From Dipteris shenzhenensis (lineage: Eukaryota > Polypodiophyta > Polypodiopsida > Gleicheniales), in assembly GCA_047967505.1 (NCBI GenBank), contig CM106538.1: a stretch of DNA of 64,000 nucleotides. One strand, 5' to 3'. Shown piece by piece: positions 50,816 to 61,735 of the stretch. The notes beneath the pieces are model-generated. The model searched no databases. It was not told the origin of the DNA and worked only from the letters and a program-made list of their open reading frames with translations. A program made the position numbers and the translations under genes. The stretch's first letter is position 1; each line of letters begins with the position of its first letter.

Positions 50816-51062
50816 AGGTCAGTGGTTGCCTAAACCAACCCAGTTGTTGTTTGTGATTGAGGTTTCGAATAGTTTAATTGTTTAATTTTGAAGCCGGGAT
50901 GGCTTGGACTTAATGTGATTGTCCTAAACCAGTCCACCAGTCCTGTGGTTGGAACATGATGTGATTGTCCTAAACCATCTTAGTGGTTATTTGTGATGGA
51001 GTTTTGAAATGTTTAATTTCTACACAGGGTTATCTTGAACTTAATGTAATTGTCCTAAACTC
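50816..51062. repeat. Inverted copy of the 274-287-bp satellite
   Basis: Contains TGATTGTCCTAAACC twice, GTGGTTGGAACATGATG and GCTTGGACTTAATGTG, the reverse complement of the 33.1-33.8 kb units. It is inserted in the broken gypsy. Confidence 0.75.
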
Positions 51063-51107
51063 AGAACCCATAAGATAGTGCTTCTAGAGTGTAAGGGCAT
51101 GAACCAT

Positions 51108-51510
51108 TGCGATGGGAAACACTTGCGGAAGTTGCAAATCTCAAAAACACAACAACCACTATACAAAAATATGTATGGACTTTCAAAACTCACAAATAGA
51201 AGAGACAAAACAAGGATGCTGGGTGCAATGTCCCCCCATAGGGGTGGTGCTCTCCTTCCACCTCCTATGTATTTTAGTTATGATTGAATAGCTTCCAAGC
51301 AAAAATCACCCTTATGTACATCTCGAATTGGGAAAACCCCCATGTGCCATTTCCAAACTAGCTTGCTTTTTCTTAAAATAAAAGCTATTTTTTCCTACTA
51401 TAGTTAATACGCTTAGGCTAAGCCTCTAATGTTCAAAAATTGAAATATGTATATGAGCATTTGTATTGTCAAAAATTAGGCTTAGCCTAGTTCATCCCTG
51501 CATCACTGGA
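51108..51510 (-). repeat. Gypsy-family LTR, copy 2 (partial 5' LTR)
   Basis: Matches the U5-side half of copy 1 (AGGCTTAGCC, AAGCTTGCTTTTTCT and CACCTCCTATGTATTT motifs). It stops near 51,510, where the plus-oriented copy 3 region starts; the U3 half is missing. Confidence 0.8.
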
Positions 51511-51599
51511 ATTGCGCCTACATTGCAGAGTACAAGGCAAATCTCGTGTCCAATAGCACTTGAGTTGCACATTTCCATTGGCCTTGTGCGTGTTGCACA

Positions 51600-52342
51600 T
51601 GTGTGCATTTTGGTTGCACAGCTAATGCAAGTGTGCTCATTGTTCAGAGTTATGCATGTGTGCTCCTACATGGTTGGATATATGGCTACGGTTGTATGAG
51701 TGTGTGACATTGTGTGTAGCACTTACACAATGAAGGTATGTGTAGCATTTGTGCACCATCCATGTGATTTTATGTATTTGTGGCATGTCTGTACCATCCA
51801 TTGCATGTGTCACATATGTGCACCATCCATCTTTGATTTATTGATTCTGTGCCGCTAAAATACTAAAAGGTAGATTAATTATGGTGATTAATTACAAGGT
51901 TACTCTATGCTTGAAATATTTCATTATTATTGATTGTTGTGAATTTACGGGAAGACTAATTGATCGTGCGATGGCATTTGGCGCAACTCCAGTGAGACGG
52001 GAATGAAATAGGCTAAGCGTGCTTTTTGATATTACAAATGCTCATGTACAGATTTCAATTTTTGAACACTAGCCTAAGCATATTTACTATAGTAGGAAAA
52101 GAAAGCTATATTTTTAGAAAAAGCAAGCTATTTTGGAAGAGACTATGGGGCATTTTCCCAATTCGAGGTGTACATGAAGCTTTGCATAGAAGCTATTCAA
52201 TCATAACTCAACTACATAGGAGGTGGAAGGAGAGCACCACTCCTACGGGGGGAGAGCATGCTTGTTTTATCTCTTCTATTTGTGAGTTTTGAAAGTCTGT
52301 GTGTATTTTCGTGTAGTGGTTGTGTTTTCGAGGATTCGCAAG
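51600..52342 (+). repeat. Gypsy-family LTR, copy 3 (5' LTR)
   Basis: Plus orientation, about 740 bp. Start decayed (TGCATTTTGGTTGCACAGC); end truncated at GAGGATTCGCAAG compared with the other copies. No primer site follows; gag C-terminal sequence starts within 50 bp. Confidence 0.8.
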
Positions 52343-52393
52343 TGGTAAAATTGGTAGCTATGAAGGCAAGTCTAATTGGAAACCTGGTAAGTC

Positions 52394-52783
52394 ATGTGTC
52401 AATCAAAGAACAATGTACTTGTCACATGTTACAATTGCAAAGAGAAGGGTCACTACTCTTATGAATGCCTGAAAGACCCACTTGGTTCACGCAAGCCAAT
52501 TACTCAAGAAAAGGATGCCACCAACAACAACAGAGGCAATGGAGGACGTACCAATGACTCTACCAATGGCAATGATCAATGTAACCACTCTATATGGATC
52601 AACTACACATCTCATGGGGGATATTGGATGGACAGCAACAGATGGATCTTTACTTCAGCCCATCTCAAATCTCCCCCTTCCCCTCTCTGGATGATATTGC
52701 TGAAGGATTCGAGGATGAATCATTCAAGCAAGAGGGCGGAGATTAGGATAACAACACCGAAGATGCTAACTACATCCCTTTAG
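52394..52783 (+). pseudogene. Gypsy gag C-terminus with CCHC knuckle
   Basis: CYNCKEKGHYSYEC is a canonical CX2CX4HX4C zinc knuckle for RNA binding. It is followed by an Asn/Asp-rich linker. The gag core domain upstream is missing; the LTR end lies only about 50 bp before. Confidence 0.85.
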
Positions 52784-52795
52784 GTAAGTGTTCTT

Positions 52796-53275
52796 TAGGT
52801 AAAAGTGCATCTCTTTTCTGTACCTCTTTGTTATGCATGACTGCACTATTGCCTAAAAAAGAACATAATGTTTTGTTTGATGATGGAAGCACCCATGACT
52901 TCATTTCACATCGTTTAGTTGAAGAACTAGGGCTTGCATCCATCAAAATGAAATATAAAGTCAAATCAACTTTTCAAGGATCGCATTATAATTTTTTGCA
53001 AATGGTTAAGGATCCTGGGGTGACTCTAGGGCCATCAGTTGAGAGATGAGATTTCCTAGTCACTCCTTTGTGCGAGCAAGATCTCATTCTAAGGATGCCC
53101 TGGCACATCGATCACAATGCCAAAGCTGACTATCTTGAGCACACCATTACCGTGAGTCAGGGCACTGAGACCATGACTTTAGAATGTGACAAGAACCTTC
53201 CCTCTTGGCCTTTACTGTCACACACCCGAGCTAAAAGATCTGTACGCAAATGTGAGAAGACATATCTTGTTATGG
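52796..53275 (+). pseudogene. Gypsy retropepsin
   Basis: HNVLFDDGSTHDFISHRLVE holds the active site (DDGST for the usual DSGAT/S). CEQDLILRMPWHIDHN, after a TGA at 53,047, is the ILG-M-W-like C-terminal block. Frame otherwise open to the CT microsatellite. Confidence 0.85.
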
Positions 53276-53276
<1 letters not shown>

Positions 53277-53342
<66 letters not shown>

Positions 53343-53356
53343 CATATATATATAAC
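53277..53356. repeat. (CT)n(TA)n microsatellite
   Basis: About 26 CT units followed by a TATATACA run, located inside the gypsy pol between protease and RT. Confidence 0.95.
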
Positions 53357-53489
53357 TTACTTTATGGAAACCTTACCACCCAGTCTTCCTCAATCTAGAC
53401 CCAAGGATCATTAGATTGACCTTGTCCTAGGTAGTGCACCGTTGTGCAAAGTGCCATATAGAGACAACCCTATTGATAGAAGATCTTTT

Positions 53490-54300
53490 GGAATGAGGCT
53501 TGATTGGACCTAGTAGTTCACTAGTTGCGGAACCCATTCTTCTTGTCAATAATAAAAATGGAACTTTTTGAATGTGCATCAATGATTGTGCCTTGAATAA
53601 AATCACGGTGAAGAATCGATACCCCATTCCAAGAGTCATGAGCTTCTTGAAAAGTTGAAAGGAGCCACAATCTTTAGCAAGATTTATCTTAAGTTAGGGT
53701 ACCATTAGGTGAGAGTGTGCGAGCTTGATCTTTCCAAGGTTGAATATCTCGGTCACATTCTTTCTACTGAAGGCATTCGAGTAGATGCCAAGAAGGTAGA
53801 GATGATAGTGCACATGACATAGTCTAAAGACATCCATGAGTTACAATGTTTTCTAAGTTTGTGTAGTTTCTATTGTAGGTTCAATAAGAACTTCTTGCAC
53901 AAGGCACATCTATTGAGAAAACTACTACGTAAGACTCCTGTTTTCTCCTGGGATGAGCAACATACTTTAGCTTTCCAGCGAGTTAAAGAGGCAATGACCC
54001 AAACACCAGTTTTAACCATGCTAGACTTCATGAGATCTTTCTTTGTCATGGTCACTAATGCTAGTAGACAGGGTTTTGGGATTATGCTCGTGCAAGAAAA
54101 CCATCCAATTGCATTCGAGTCATGTAAGTTGAAACCAACGGAGCCAAACTATTCCACACATGAAAAAGAGTTAGCCGTTGTGGTTCATGCCCTAAACTCT
54201 ACAAGCACTATCTTATGGTTTCTGAGTTACTCATTAAGACCGATCACTAGAGTCTTAGACATCTCCTTACTTAGTAGTGATCTCAAATCGGCACATTAAA
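53490..54300 (+). pseudogene. Gypsy RT (palm deleted) and RNase H
   Basis: RT start is seen in shifted frames to IFSKIYLKLGYHQVRV near 53,715. The sequence then goes within a few bases to SKVEYLGHILSTEG, which belongs after the YxDD box and thumb start. Roughly 70 codons including YxDD are thus missing. The frame 53,859-54,299 continues with LRKLLRKTPVFSWDEQHTLA and the RNase H part (FFVMVTNASRQGFGIMLVQ, NYSTHEKELAVVVHALN). The first RNase H Asp is Asn (TNAS for TDAS). Confidence 0.85.
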
Positions 54301-54419
54301 TGGGCTGCCTTTATTGATAGCTTTAAACCAATGATCCCGTATTGACTAGACAATGACAATGTAGTTGCCAATGCATTGAACTGACAACCTAGCAAAAATA
54401 ATATCTCAGCCATTGAGGG

Positions 54420-55590
54420 TAGCCCTTTTGAGCCTATGAAGGAAACCTATGCCACTGATCATGACTTTTCAAAACTCTGGCATAAAATAAGGCAAGCCCA
54501 TGCTAACCCTATTGCCTCATACTCCATCCACGATGACTACCTATTCTACAAAAAGCACAAGTGCATTATAACACCGTTTCATTGCTTAGTACTAGAAGAG
54601 GTGCATCAGCCACCCTACATTGGCCATAGAGGTGTCGCTTTGACATATCAAACTGTAATTCAAGAATTTTTTTTGCCAAGCTTAAAGTTGATGTTGTGTC
54701 TTTTGTTGCACAATGCCTAATTTCCTAGAATGTTAAGAGCTACAAGGGAAAATATCAAGGTTTGCATATGCCTTTACTAATCCTTGACGTTTCATGGGAA
54801 TAGATCTCTATGGACTTCATTACTGGATTTCCTATGACTAGCACAAGTTTCGATACGATTTGGACTATCATTGATAGATTTAGTGATTAGGCTTACTTTA
54901 TCTCTTGCAAGAAGACCTTGACAGCCGTACAAGCTACTCATTGATTCCTCAAGAACATCTTTGTACACCATGGCCTTCCGAAAGTAATTGTGTTAGATCG
55001 GGATAGTAAATTCTATAGTAACTTTTGGCCCACAATCTTTTACAAAGTTAGACTTCTCCATCACTTTTCATCGAGAGTCCAATGGTCAAATAGAGGTCAT
55101 AAAAAATACTATTTGTGACATGTTACGTTGTTACGTCTCTGGTTAGCTAGGCAAATGGGACAAATATTTACACATTTACAATTTGCCTACAACAACACTA
55201 AACACTCCGCTACTATAGGCAAGTCTCCATTTCAAATTGTCTATGGCAAGACCATTCCCTATTTCGTTGACCCATCTTCAGCATCGAGTATAGGCTGCAA
55301 ACCGACTCACTGATGATTTTTCCAGCATTTTGACTACTGTTTAAAATATTGAGCATGCTTAGGATGTCTACAATTCACAAACAAACAAGGGTAGAAAGAG
55401 AGTTGTATTTTCTAAAGGTAATGTAGTCATGCGACGTATTGAGAAGGACCGACTCAAGAGTGTTGAGACCCATCTTGTAGTTAAGCTTGCCGATCAATCC
55501 TATGATCCCTTTAAGATTTACCCCCACATTGGCACATTCACAATTCTTTTCATCTGCACCTCTTGATACCTTTCCATGGAGACCCACCAA
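54420..55590 (+). pseudogene. Gypsy integrase
   Basis: EEVHQPPYIGHRGVALTYQT is the HHCC zinc-binding part. The core has ISMDFITGFPMTSTSFDTIW (first Asp), VIVLDRDSKFYSNFW (second Asp) and the QWSNRGHKK region, where the Glu is hard to place after frameshift. FAYNNTKHSATIGKSPFQIV and YGKTIPYFVDP follow. The C-terminal domain near 55,400-55,560 matches the minus-strand copy at 49.5-49.7 kb. Confidence 0.85.
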
Positions 55591-55901
55591 CTCATCGAGC
55601 TATTATAGAGGATGCACCTTTGCTCCAAGGAGAGTCTAAGTTATTAGAGCCAGACCGTGATGCGGATAGACAAATCACTCCAGATGAGACATGGAAATTC
55701 CTATCCCACTTATCTTGTTACATTCAAGAAATAATCATGTTGAGGATGGTAAGTCGATGCCCAAGTGATATTTTTGCTAGTACCCTCATTTATTTACTAG
55801 ATATTTGTCACACAATTGAGGGCAATTGCCATTTCAAGCAAGAGGGATGTTATGAGAATTGGAACTATCCCATTAATTTAACCCTTCAGTATTTAGTTGA
55901 G

Positions 55902-56712
55902 TGAGATCCAGCATTTTGTTGCATAGTTGTGCATGTGTGCTCCCTATTTGTAGTGATGCATGTGCACTCCTGCATGGCTAGATATATGACTACATTTGTA
56001 TGAGTGTGTGGCATTGTGTGTGCCACTTACACTATGATGGTATGTGTAGTAGTTGTGCACCATCCATGCGATTTTTATGTATATGTGGCATATGTGCACC
56101 ATCTAATGGCATGAGTCACATGTGTACAGCATCCATTTGTGATTTATTGATTTTGTGTTGCTGAAATACTAAAAGGTAGTTAATTGTCGTGATTTATCAA
56201 AGGTTATTCTATGCTTATTGATTGTTGTGAATTCAGGGAAAGACTAGGTGATCGAGCGATGGCATTTGGCAAGCATGATTCAAGATATTTTTGGCACATA
56301 GGTGCAACTCAAGTGATGCAGGTATGAACTAGGCTAAGCCTAATTTTTAATATTATAAATGCTCATGTACATATACCAATTTTTGAACATTAAAGGCTTA
56401 GCCTAAGCGTATTAACTATAGTAGGAAAAGACAGCTTTATTTTTAGAAAAAGCACGCTATTTTGGAAGTGACGTGGGTATTTCCTAATTCGAGATTGACA
56501 TGAGACTTGTATGATTTTTGCTTGAAAAATCCAATCATAACTCAAATACATATGAGGTGGAAGGAAAGCACCACTCCTTTGGGTGGAGATTGCACCCAAC
56601 ATGCCTTTTTTGTCTCTTTTGTGTATGAGTTTTGAAAGTCCATGCATATTTTCATAGAGCGGTTGTGGTGCTTTTGAGGATTTGTAGGTTCCGTGATGAG
56701 CATTTCCAATCA
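55902..56712 (+). repeat. Gypsy-family LTR, copy 4 (3' LTR)
   Basis: Begins TGAGATCCAGCATTTT directly after AGTATTTAGTTGAG and ends near GCATTTCCAATCA; about 811 bp. It carries GGTTGTGGTG near its end. More diverged from copy 3 than recent LTR pairs would be. Confidence 0.85.
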
Positions 56713-56827
56713 TAATGCTTCTCATGCTGATAGCGTGCTCGCCACTATTCCTCAATGTCGCTGGCATTGGACTTCTCACATCCTCATCATGATGTGGATT
56801 TTTAACATTTTGTAAGGGTATAAGGTC

Positions 56828-56965
56828 AAACCCTAACCCTAACCCTACACGGTTCATCTATATAATATAGTCATGTTTATATCGTGTACAGTTACCTATC
56901 TTGTAGTGTATAGTATATAGTTACCTATCTTCTAGTGTATAGTATATAGTTACCTATCTTGTGCA
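56828..56965. repeat. Short CCCTAA run and 29-bp tandem repeats
   Basis: Three tandem CCCTAA units at 56,829-56,847, then almost three units of AGTTACCTATCTTGTAGTG plus TATAGTATAT. Confidence 0.8.
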
Positions 56966-57119
56966 CTCCACTCTGTCCTCCAAGTCCTCTAACAATAATA
57001 ATGAAATTGCTAGGCTAACTTTTATGATATAGGTGCCTGAATTGTGTTCACATGTTGTAGTTGTTCCTAATAAGAGACCAATAGCAGTAAGACTCTACAC
57101 TAGCTCAACACAGTTGTAG

Positions 57120-59270
57120 TGCTTTGATTCTTACCATCTTCCTTTCATTGATCGTATTTTCACTCAAATATTATGAAAAGAATTGTATAATTTCATGGAT
57201 TGTTTCATTACATAGTGGTAGCACCCAACAACAAATTTAAAACCACATTTGTTTCAATGCCTAGAGTTTTTGAGAGCCATGTGTTGCATTATGATTTATG
57301 CAACGTGCTAGGGACTTATCAAATGTTTATGAATGATTCATTCCATGACATTTTTTGAGTCTTTTTCCAGATGACCCTTAAGATCTTCATGGTATCTTAC
57401 TCTAGGAGTGACACCCTCAAGCCATATTGAGGGATTAAAAGGGTATTTGTGTAAACTTCCAAAAACATTCAATTGACCTTAATCCCAAAAGTTGTATGTT
57501 TGGATCCCTTATGGTGTGTTTTTATTAGTCATACGGGATTGTAGTTGACCCAAAACAAGCTAAGAAGATAAGGAAGCTAGCTGCTCGACATAGTATCCTT
57601 GAATTGTCAAAAGTTTTTTTGGAAGGCATAAAACATTATAGCTGTTTATCAAATATTATATTACCCCTTACTTGATTACTAAAGAGAAAAAAAGAGTTCG
57701 GTTAGGGAAAGAACATGGATAAAGATTTTGGGGAACTCAAATTGATGTTGGAGAAAGATATGATAAAGGCTTGACTAGACTACAATAGGTATTCTTTTGT
57801 AGTCATAACATCAAGGCCATAGACAATCACGGGCTATTTATCCTAGTGTCATGGTCTAAAAATATATCACCCCATTGTTTTCTACAGTGATTCATTATAT
57901 ATTAAAGTCAAAAAACATATTTTTTGTTGAAGGTGACGCTCATTGAACAAGTTGAAGCCTCTCAATATGTTGATGAAGTGAATAGTTATCTTGGAGGAAT
58001 TTAATCATGAACTTTGAACTAAACGCCCCAAGTTAGTTTCAGTATTGGAATGTTGGGTAACAAGTGTGATCCCATAATCAAGGGATATGAGGAGCCAAAG
58101 GTTTCCAAGTTTGGTTGGGGAAGGATGTATTTAGGATTAATACAGTTTCACACTAATATTTGACAATCACTTAGTACCTTTGAATCAGGGAGATTCAATG
58201 GGGATACGATCACAATCAGGGAAATTCAATGGGGATACGATCACTTAGTACCTTTGAATCAAGGAAATTTGATGGGGATATGATCATAGTCAAAAGCACA
58301 AGCTAGTGATATAGGCGTAGAGATTTAGTATCATAGTGGGCATGATTTATAGAAAGACCCCCAAGGGAGTGTACCATTGATGTGTGATAGCAATTGAAAT
58401 CCCTTTAACTCTATAAGAGCTTCATAAGGGAGAATTTTTTGGGCAGATAACAACCCAAAAAATTCCTTTTGACTAGTATTGGTGGTGCACTCTAGTAAAG
58501 GATTTCCATGAGTATGTTAAAACCTACAATGCTTGTCAAAGAGCAAAGCACGTTAGTTATCAAAATGAACTGGTTACTCCAATATTGATCCTAGTCCCCT
58601 TCAAGAAACGGGGAATAGACTTTGTTGGGTCAATTGTTTTGGAGCCTTCATTAGAAACAAAGTATATCTTGGTAGCTATTGATTATTTTACAAAATGGTT
58701 AGAAGCAATGGCCACTACCAAAAATGATGTAGCTGTAGCCAAATATTTTGTTGATTGAATAATGTCTCAATTTGTTGGACCAAGGGAAATAGTCACAGAT
58801 CAAACGAGGAGCACAATTCATGAATGCATTAATCAATAGAATTGCTGAGAGACTCTCCATTGTGCATCGATATATTATGCTATATAAGAGAGTACCGGCA
58901 AAGTTTTATGTTCCACACTCAAGGAAAAATCAATGCTGGATGATGAAATTCAGACAATAAAATTCATAGGTAGTTTGGGCATGCAATTTATCGCATAACG
59001 ATATAAACCATATTTCCTTGTTATGATACAAAGTGTATTCAACCATAGAAATAGAGATTCGAGCTCTCTAAGCAACATTGGAACACAATTTAGGGAAACA
59101 TAAAGCCATCAAACAATAGTTTTTGTAGATCTCCTCATTGAATGAACGTAGAGAAAGGGATTATTTGAATGCTCTTTTAAAAAAGAAACAACAAAGGTGA
59201 TAGCATGACAAGGGAACCTTGGATTTCATATTAAGAGAGAATGATTTGGTCCAACTATTTGATTCAAGGT
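57120..59270 (+). pseudogene. Strongly decayed second-lineage gypsy pol
   Basis: Translations in shifting frames give RT pieces (SMPRVFESHVLHYDLCNV near 57,270; VVDPKQAKKIRKLAARHSI near 57,550). An integrase segment at 58,620-58,790 has DFVGSIVLEPSLETKYILVA and DYFTKWLEAMATTKNDVAVA, then VGPREIVTDQT with the second Asp. Tandem 50-bp repeats interrupt at 58,160-58,270. The integrase sequence differs from that at 54.8 kb, so this is another gypsy lineage. Confidence 0.75.
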
Positions 59271-59350
59271 AAAAACTATTTCTATATATGTTTCAATGTG
59301 TTATGATAAAGGAATTATCCCATTAATTTTATCCTTTAGTACTTAGTTGA

Positions 59351-59873
59351 GCAGGGTCCAACATTTTTGTTGCATAACTGATGCATGTGTGCTCCTACAT
59401 GGCTACATGATGGCTACGACTGTATGAAGTGGTGGCATTGTGTGCACCATTTATGCGATCATAGTATGTGTACCATTTGTGCACCATCCGTGCAATTTTA
59501 TGTATATGTGCCATGTGTGTACCATCCATCTTCAATTTTTGAACATTAGAGTCTTAGCCTAAGTGTATTTTAGCTATAGTAGGAAAAGATAGCTTTATTT
59601 TTAGAAAAAACAAGCTATTTTGGAAGGGACTTGTGGGGCTTTTTCCCAATTTGAGATGTACATGAAGCTTGTATGATTTTTTCTCAGAAGATATTCAATC
59701 ATAACTCAAATACATAGGAGGTGAAAGGAGAGCACCATTCCTATGGGAGGAGATTGCACCTAGCATGCTTGTTTTCTCTCTTCTTTTTGTGAGTTTTAAA
59801 AGTCTGTGCATATTTTTGTATACTGGTTGTTGTGTATTCGACAATTTGTAGGTTCCACAAGCATTTCCTACCA
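59351..59873 (+). repeat. Gypsy-family LTR, copy 5 (internally deleted)
   Basis: Matches copies 1-4 at both ends but lacks about 300 bp in the middle (joint near 59,532, CCATCTTCAATTTTTGAAC). Preceded by the family's 3' internal sequence and followed by TGGCATCAGAGG at 59,877-59,888, a near-match to the tRNA-iMet primer site. Confidence 0.8.
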
Positions 59874-59889
59874 TAGTGGCATCAGAGGA

Positions 59890-61405
59890 AGGATTCGTCC
59901 ATCATAGCACAGGAAGCTCACGTTCCTACAGGTGAAGAAGCCTTGCATGCAAGCAACAAACATCAAGACATGCAAGGAACAAGCAAGAAATAAGTCACCT
60001 TAGCCAAGGCTGGGCTAGATCTGGTGCATGTAGAGCAACATGTATTGATGAAGGTGCTAGCTCAAGAAAGTAGATCCATAGCTCTTTTAGCTTACCTCCA
60101 TGCACTGGGTCTATAGATTAGGAAAATGTGCGCGATGTCTTTCTACGCACTTTGACATGGAGAGGCTAAGAAGAAGGGCTAGCTCTTTCTTGGAGGAGGA
60201 GGAAAGCTTCCATTTGTAGGCCTCCCTCAACCTCTAGGTTGATCTAGGGAGAAATCAAGAAATGAAGGAAGGAGGGAGGATGGCTAGGAACATGGCTCTG
60301 GTACTGGATGAAGGAACATAGTGGAGTAGGGAGAGGAGGTATGGTAGAAAGGGAAGAGGCACACAATGATAGCATAGGAAATGGAACTAAAAATGGAAAT
60401 GAATGAAAGAGAAATGGAAATACCAAATGGAAAAGCTCACATTGATAAAGCTTGATGTAGACTCCTTGATGTGACACACAACACAAGTATAATGTTATAT
60501 AGATTGGACACTAGACACTAGAATACCAAAGTGTATACGGGATATCTCCCAATATGACATGTGGAATCCATAAGACACACTAGACTAAAATACACACTTA
60601 AAACCACTCAACTTGACTCCATTTTCTAACAAGCTTATGGCATAAGGCTACCAAGTTTCCTATATCTATTGAGTTTTGGAGGCTACTATTTTGGTTCCTT
60701 GCCGGGAAAGTTCTTGACTTTGAGAAGGTTGTTTGTCACTGGTTCATCATCACGACTCTCCCTTATTCATTATGTGCTTGATGGCTAGCTGAGCCCTCGT
60801 GTTTTGATCTTGCGATTGATATGTTGCTTGCGTCGAATGTTACAATGAATATGCCATGGTGAGAGAGAGAGAGTGAAGATCTAAGAACCATGCCAATAAC
60901 CAATGAGTGACATTGTGTTGAAACATTTAGTCATAAGTTACATATTCAAATTATAAGATGTGAGAATTTCTCAACCATATTGCAGATCTTTCATCATACG
61001 TCCTACAATTTGCTATGAGGAGTGGTGTTGGTGGTATTCTTCTTGCTACTATTCCAACATACCTTCAAATTGTACAGCAAGAACTTTGACCCTCTTCTTT
61101 TCCATAAATTGACTTAGACAAGTCAGTTAATGTCTCTGCTCTTTCTTGTTTCTCCAAGATTATTTTGACTAAGGTTCACTTTGATCAACATGTGGCAAAA
61201 AAATTTGGGCATTCTTTGATTATTGTTGTTATACAGGTCAACCATTGAGCTGATTACTTTATTCAACCTTTTATTTACCATAAGAGAAGGATAGGAAGTA
61301 GTTTTTTTTTAATTCAACCCATATTTTCAGCACAATCTTGAGTTTTGATTGCCATTTGTAAGGGATTAGGCACTACGGGGTGTCCTATAAGCCCCCACAA
61401 GACTT
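59890..61405. other. No gene recognised
   Basis: No domain or long frame of protein character. A GAGAGAGAGAG run is at 60,861-60,873. The sequence after the primer-site-like motif does not resemble gag. Confidence 0.5.
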
Positions 61406-61735
61406 TCCATGGCCAAAGAAGTTATTATGGTTGATAAGTTTAATGGAACCAGGTTCCATACCTAGCAGGTATCAATCCAATACCTCCTTATGTCCAAGGG
61501 AGTGTGGTCTCTAGTGAAGGGATCAAGAAAGATCTGAGATGGGAATGGGAAGACAAAGGGTATGATGAAAAGGTGCAGTCAATCATCACCTTACACCTCA
61601 CCAAAGATCTCATCCATCATGTCTTGGAGCTTACAAAGGCAAAAGAAATGTGGAAGGAACTCGACAAGCTTTATGATGCGAAGGGCATAAATTCCAAACT
61701 TGCACTTAAAATCCAATTTTATGATTTGAGTATGC
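61406..61735 (+). pseudogene. Copia gag (UBN2) fragment
   Basis: VDKFNGTRFHT*QVSIQYLL (Trp replaced by stop) is the standard copia gag opening. WEDKGYDEKVQSIITLHLTK, TKAKEMWKELDKLYDAKG and SKLALKIQFYDLSMQ follow. It ends where LINE-like sequence starts; no copia pol is present. Confidence 0.8.

Larger units (their letters stand above)
51600..56712 (+). mobile_element. Ty3/gypsy element with two LTRs, gag and RT deleted in part
   Basis: LTR (51,600-52,342), gag C-terminus, protease, truncated RT, RNase H, integrase and LTR (55,902-56,712), all in plus orientation. Most of gag and the primer site are gone, and the RT core is deleted. A (CT)n(TA)n microsatellite lies between protease and RT. 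Multiple stops. Non-functional. Confidence 0.85.
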
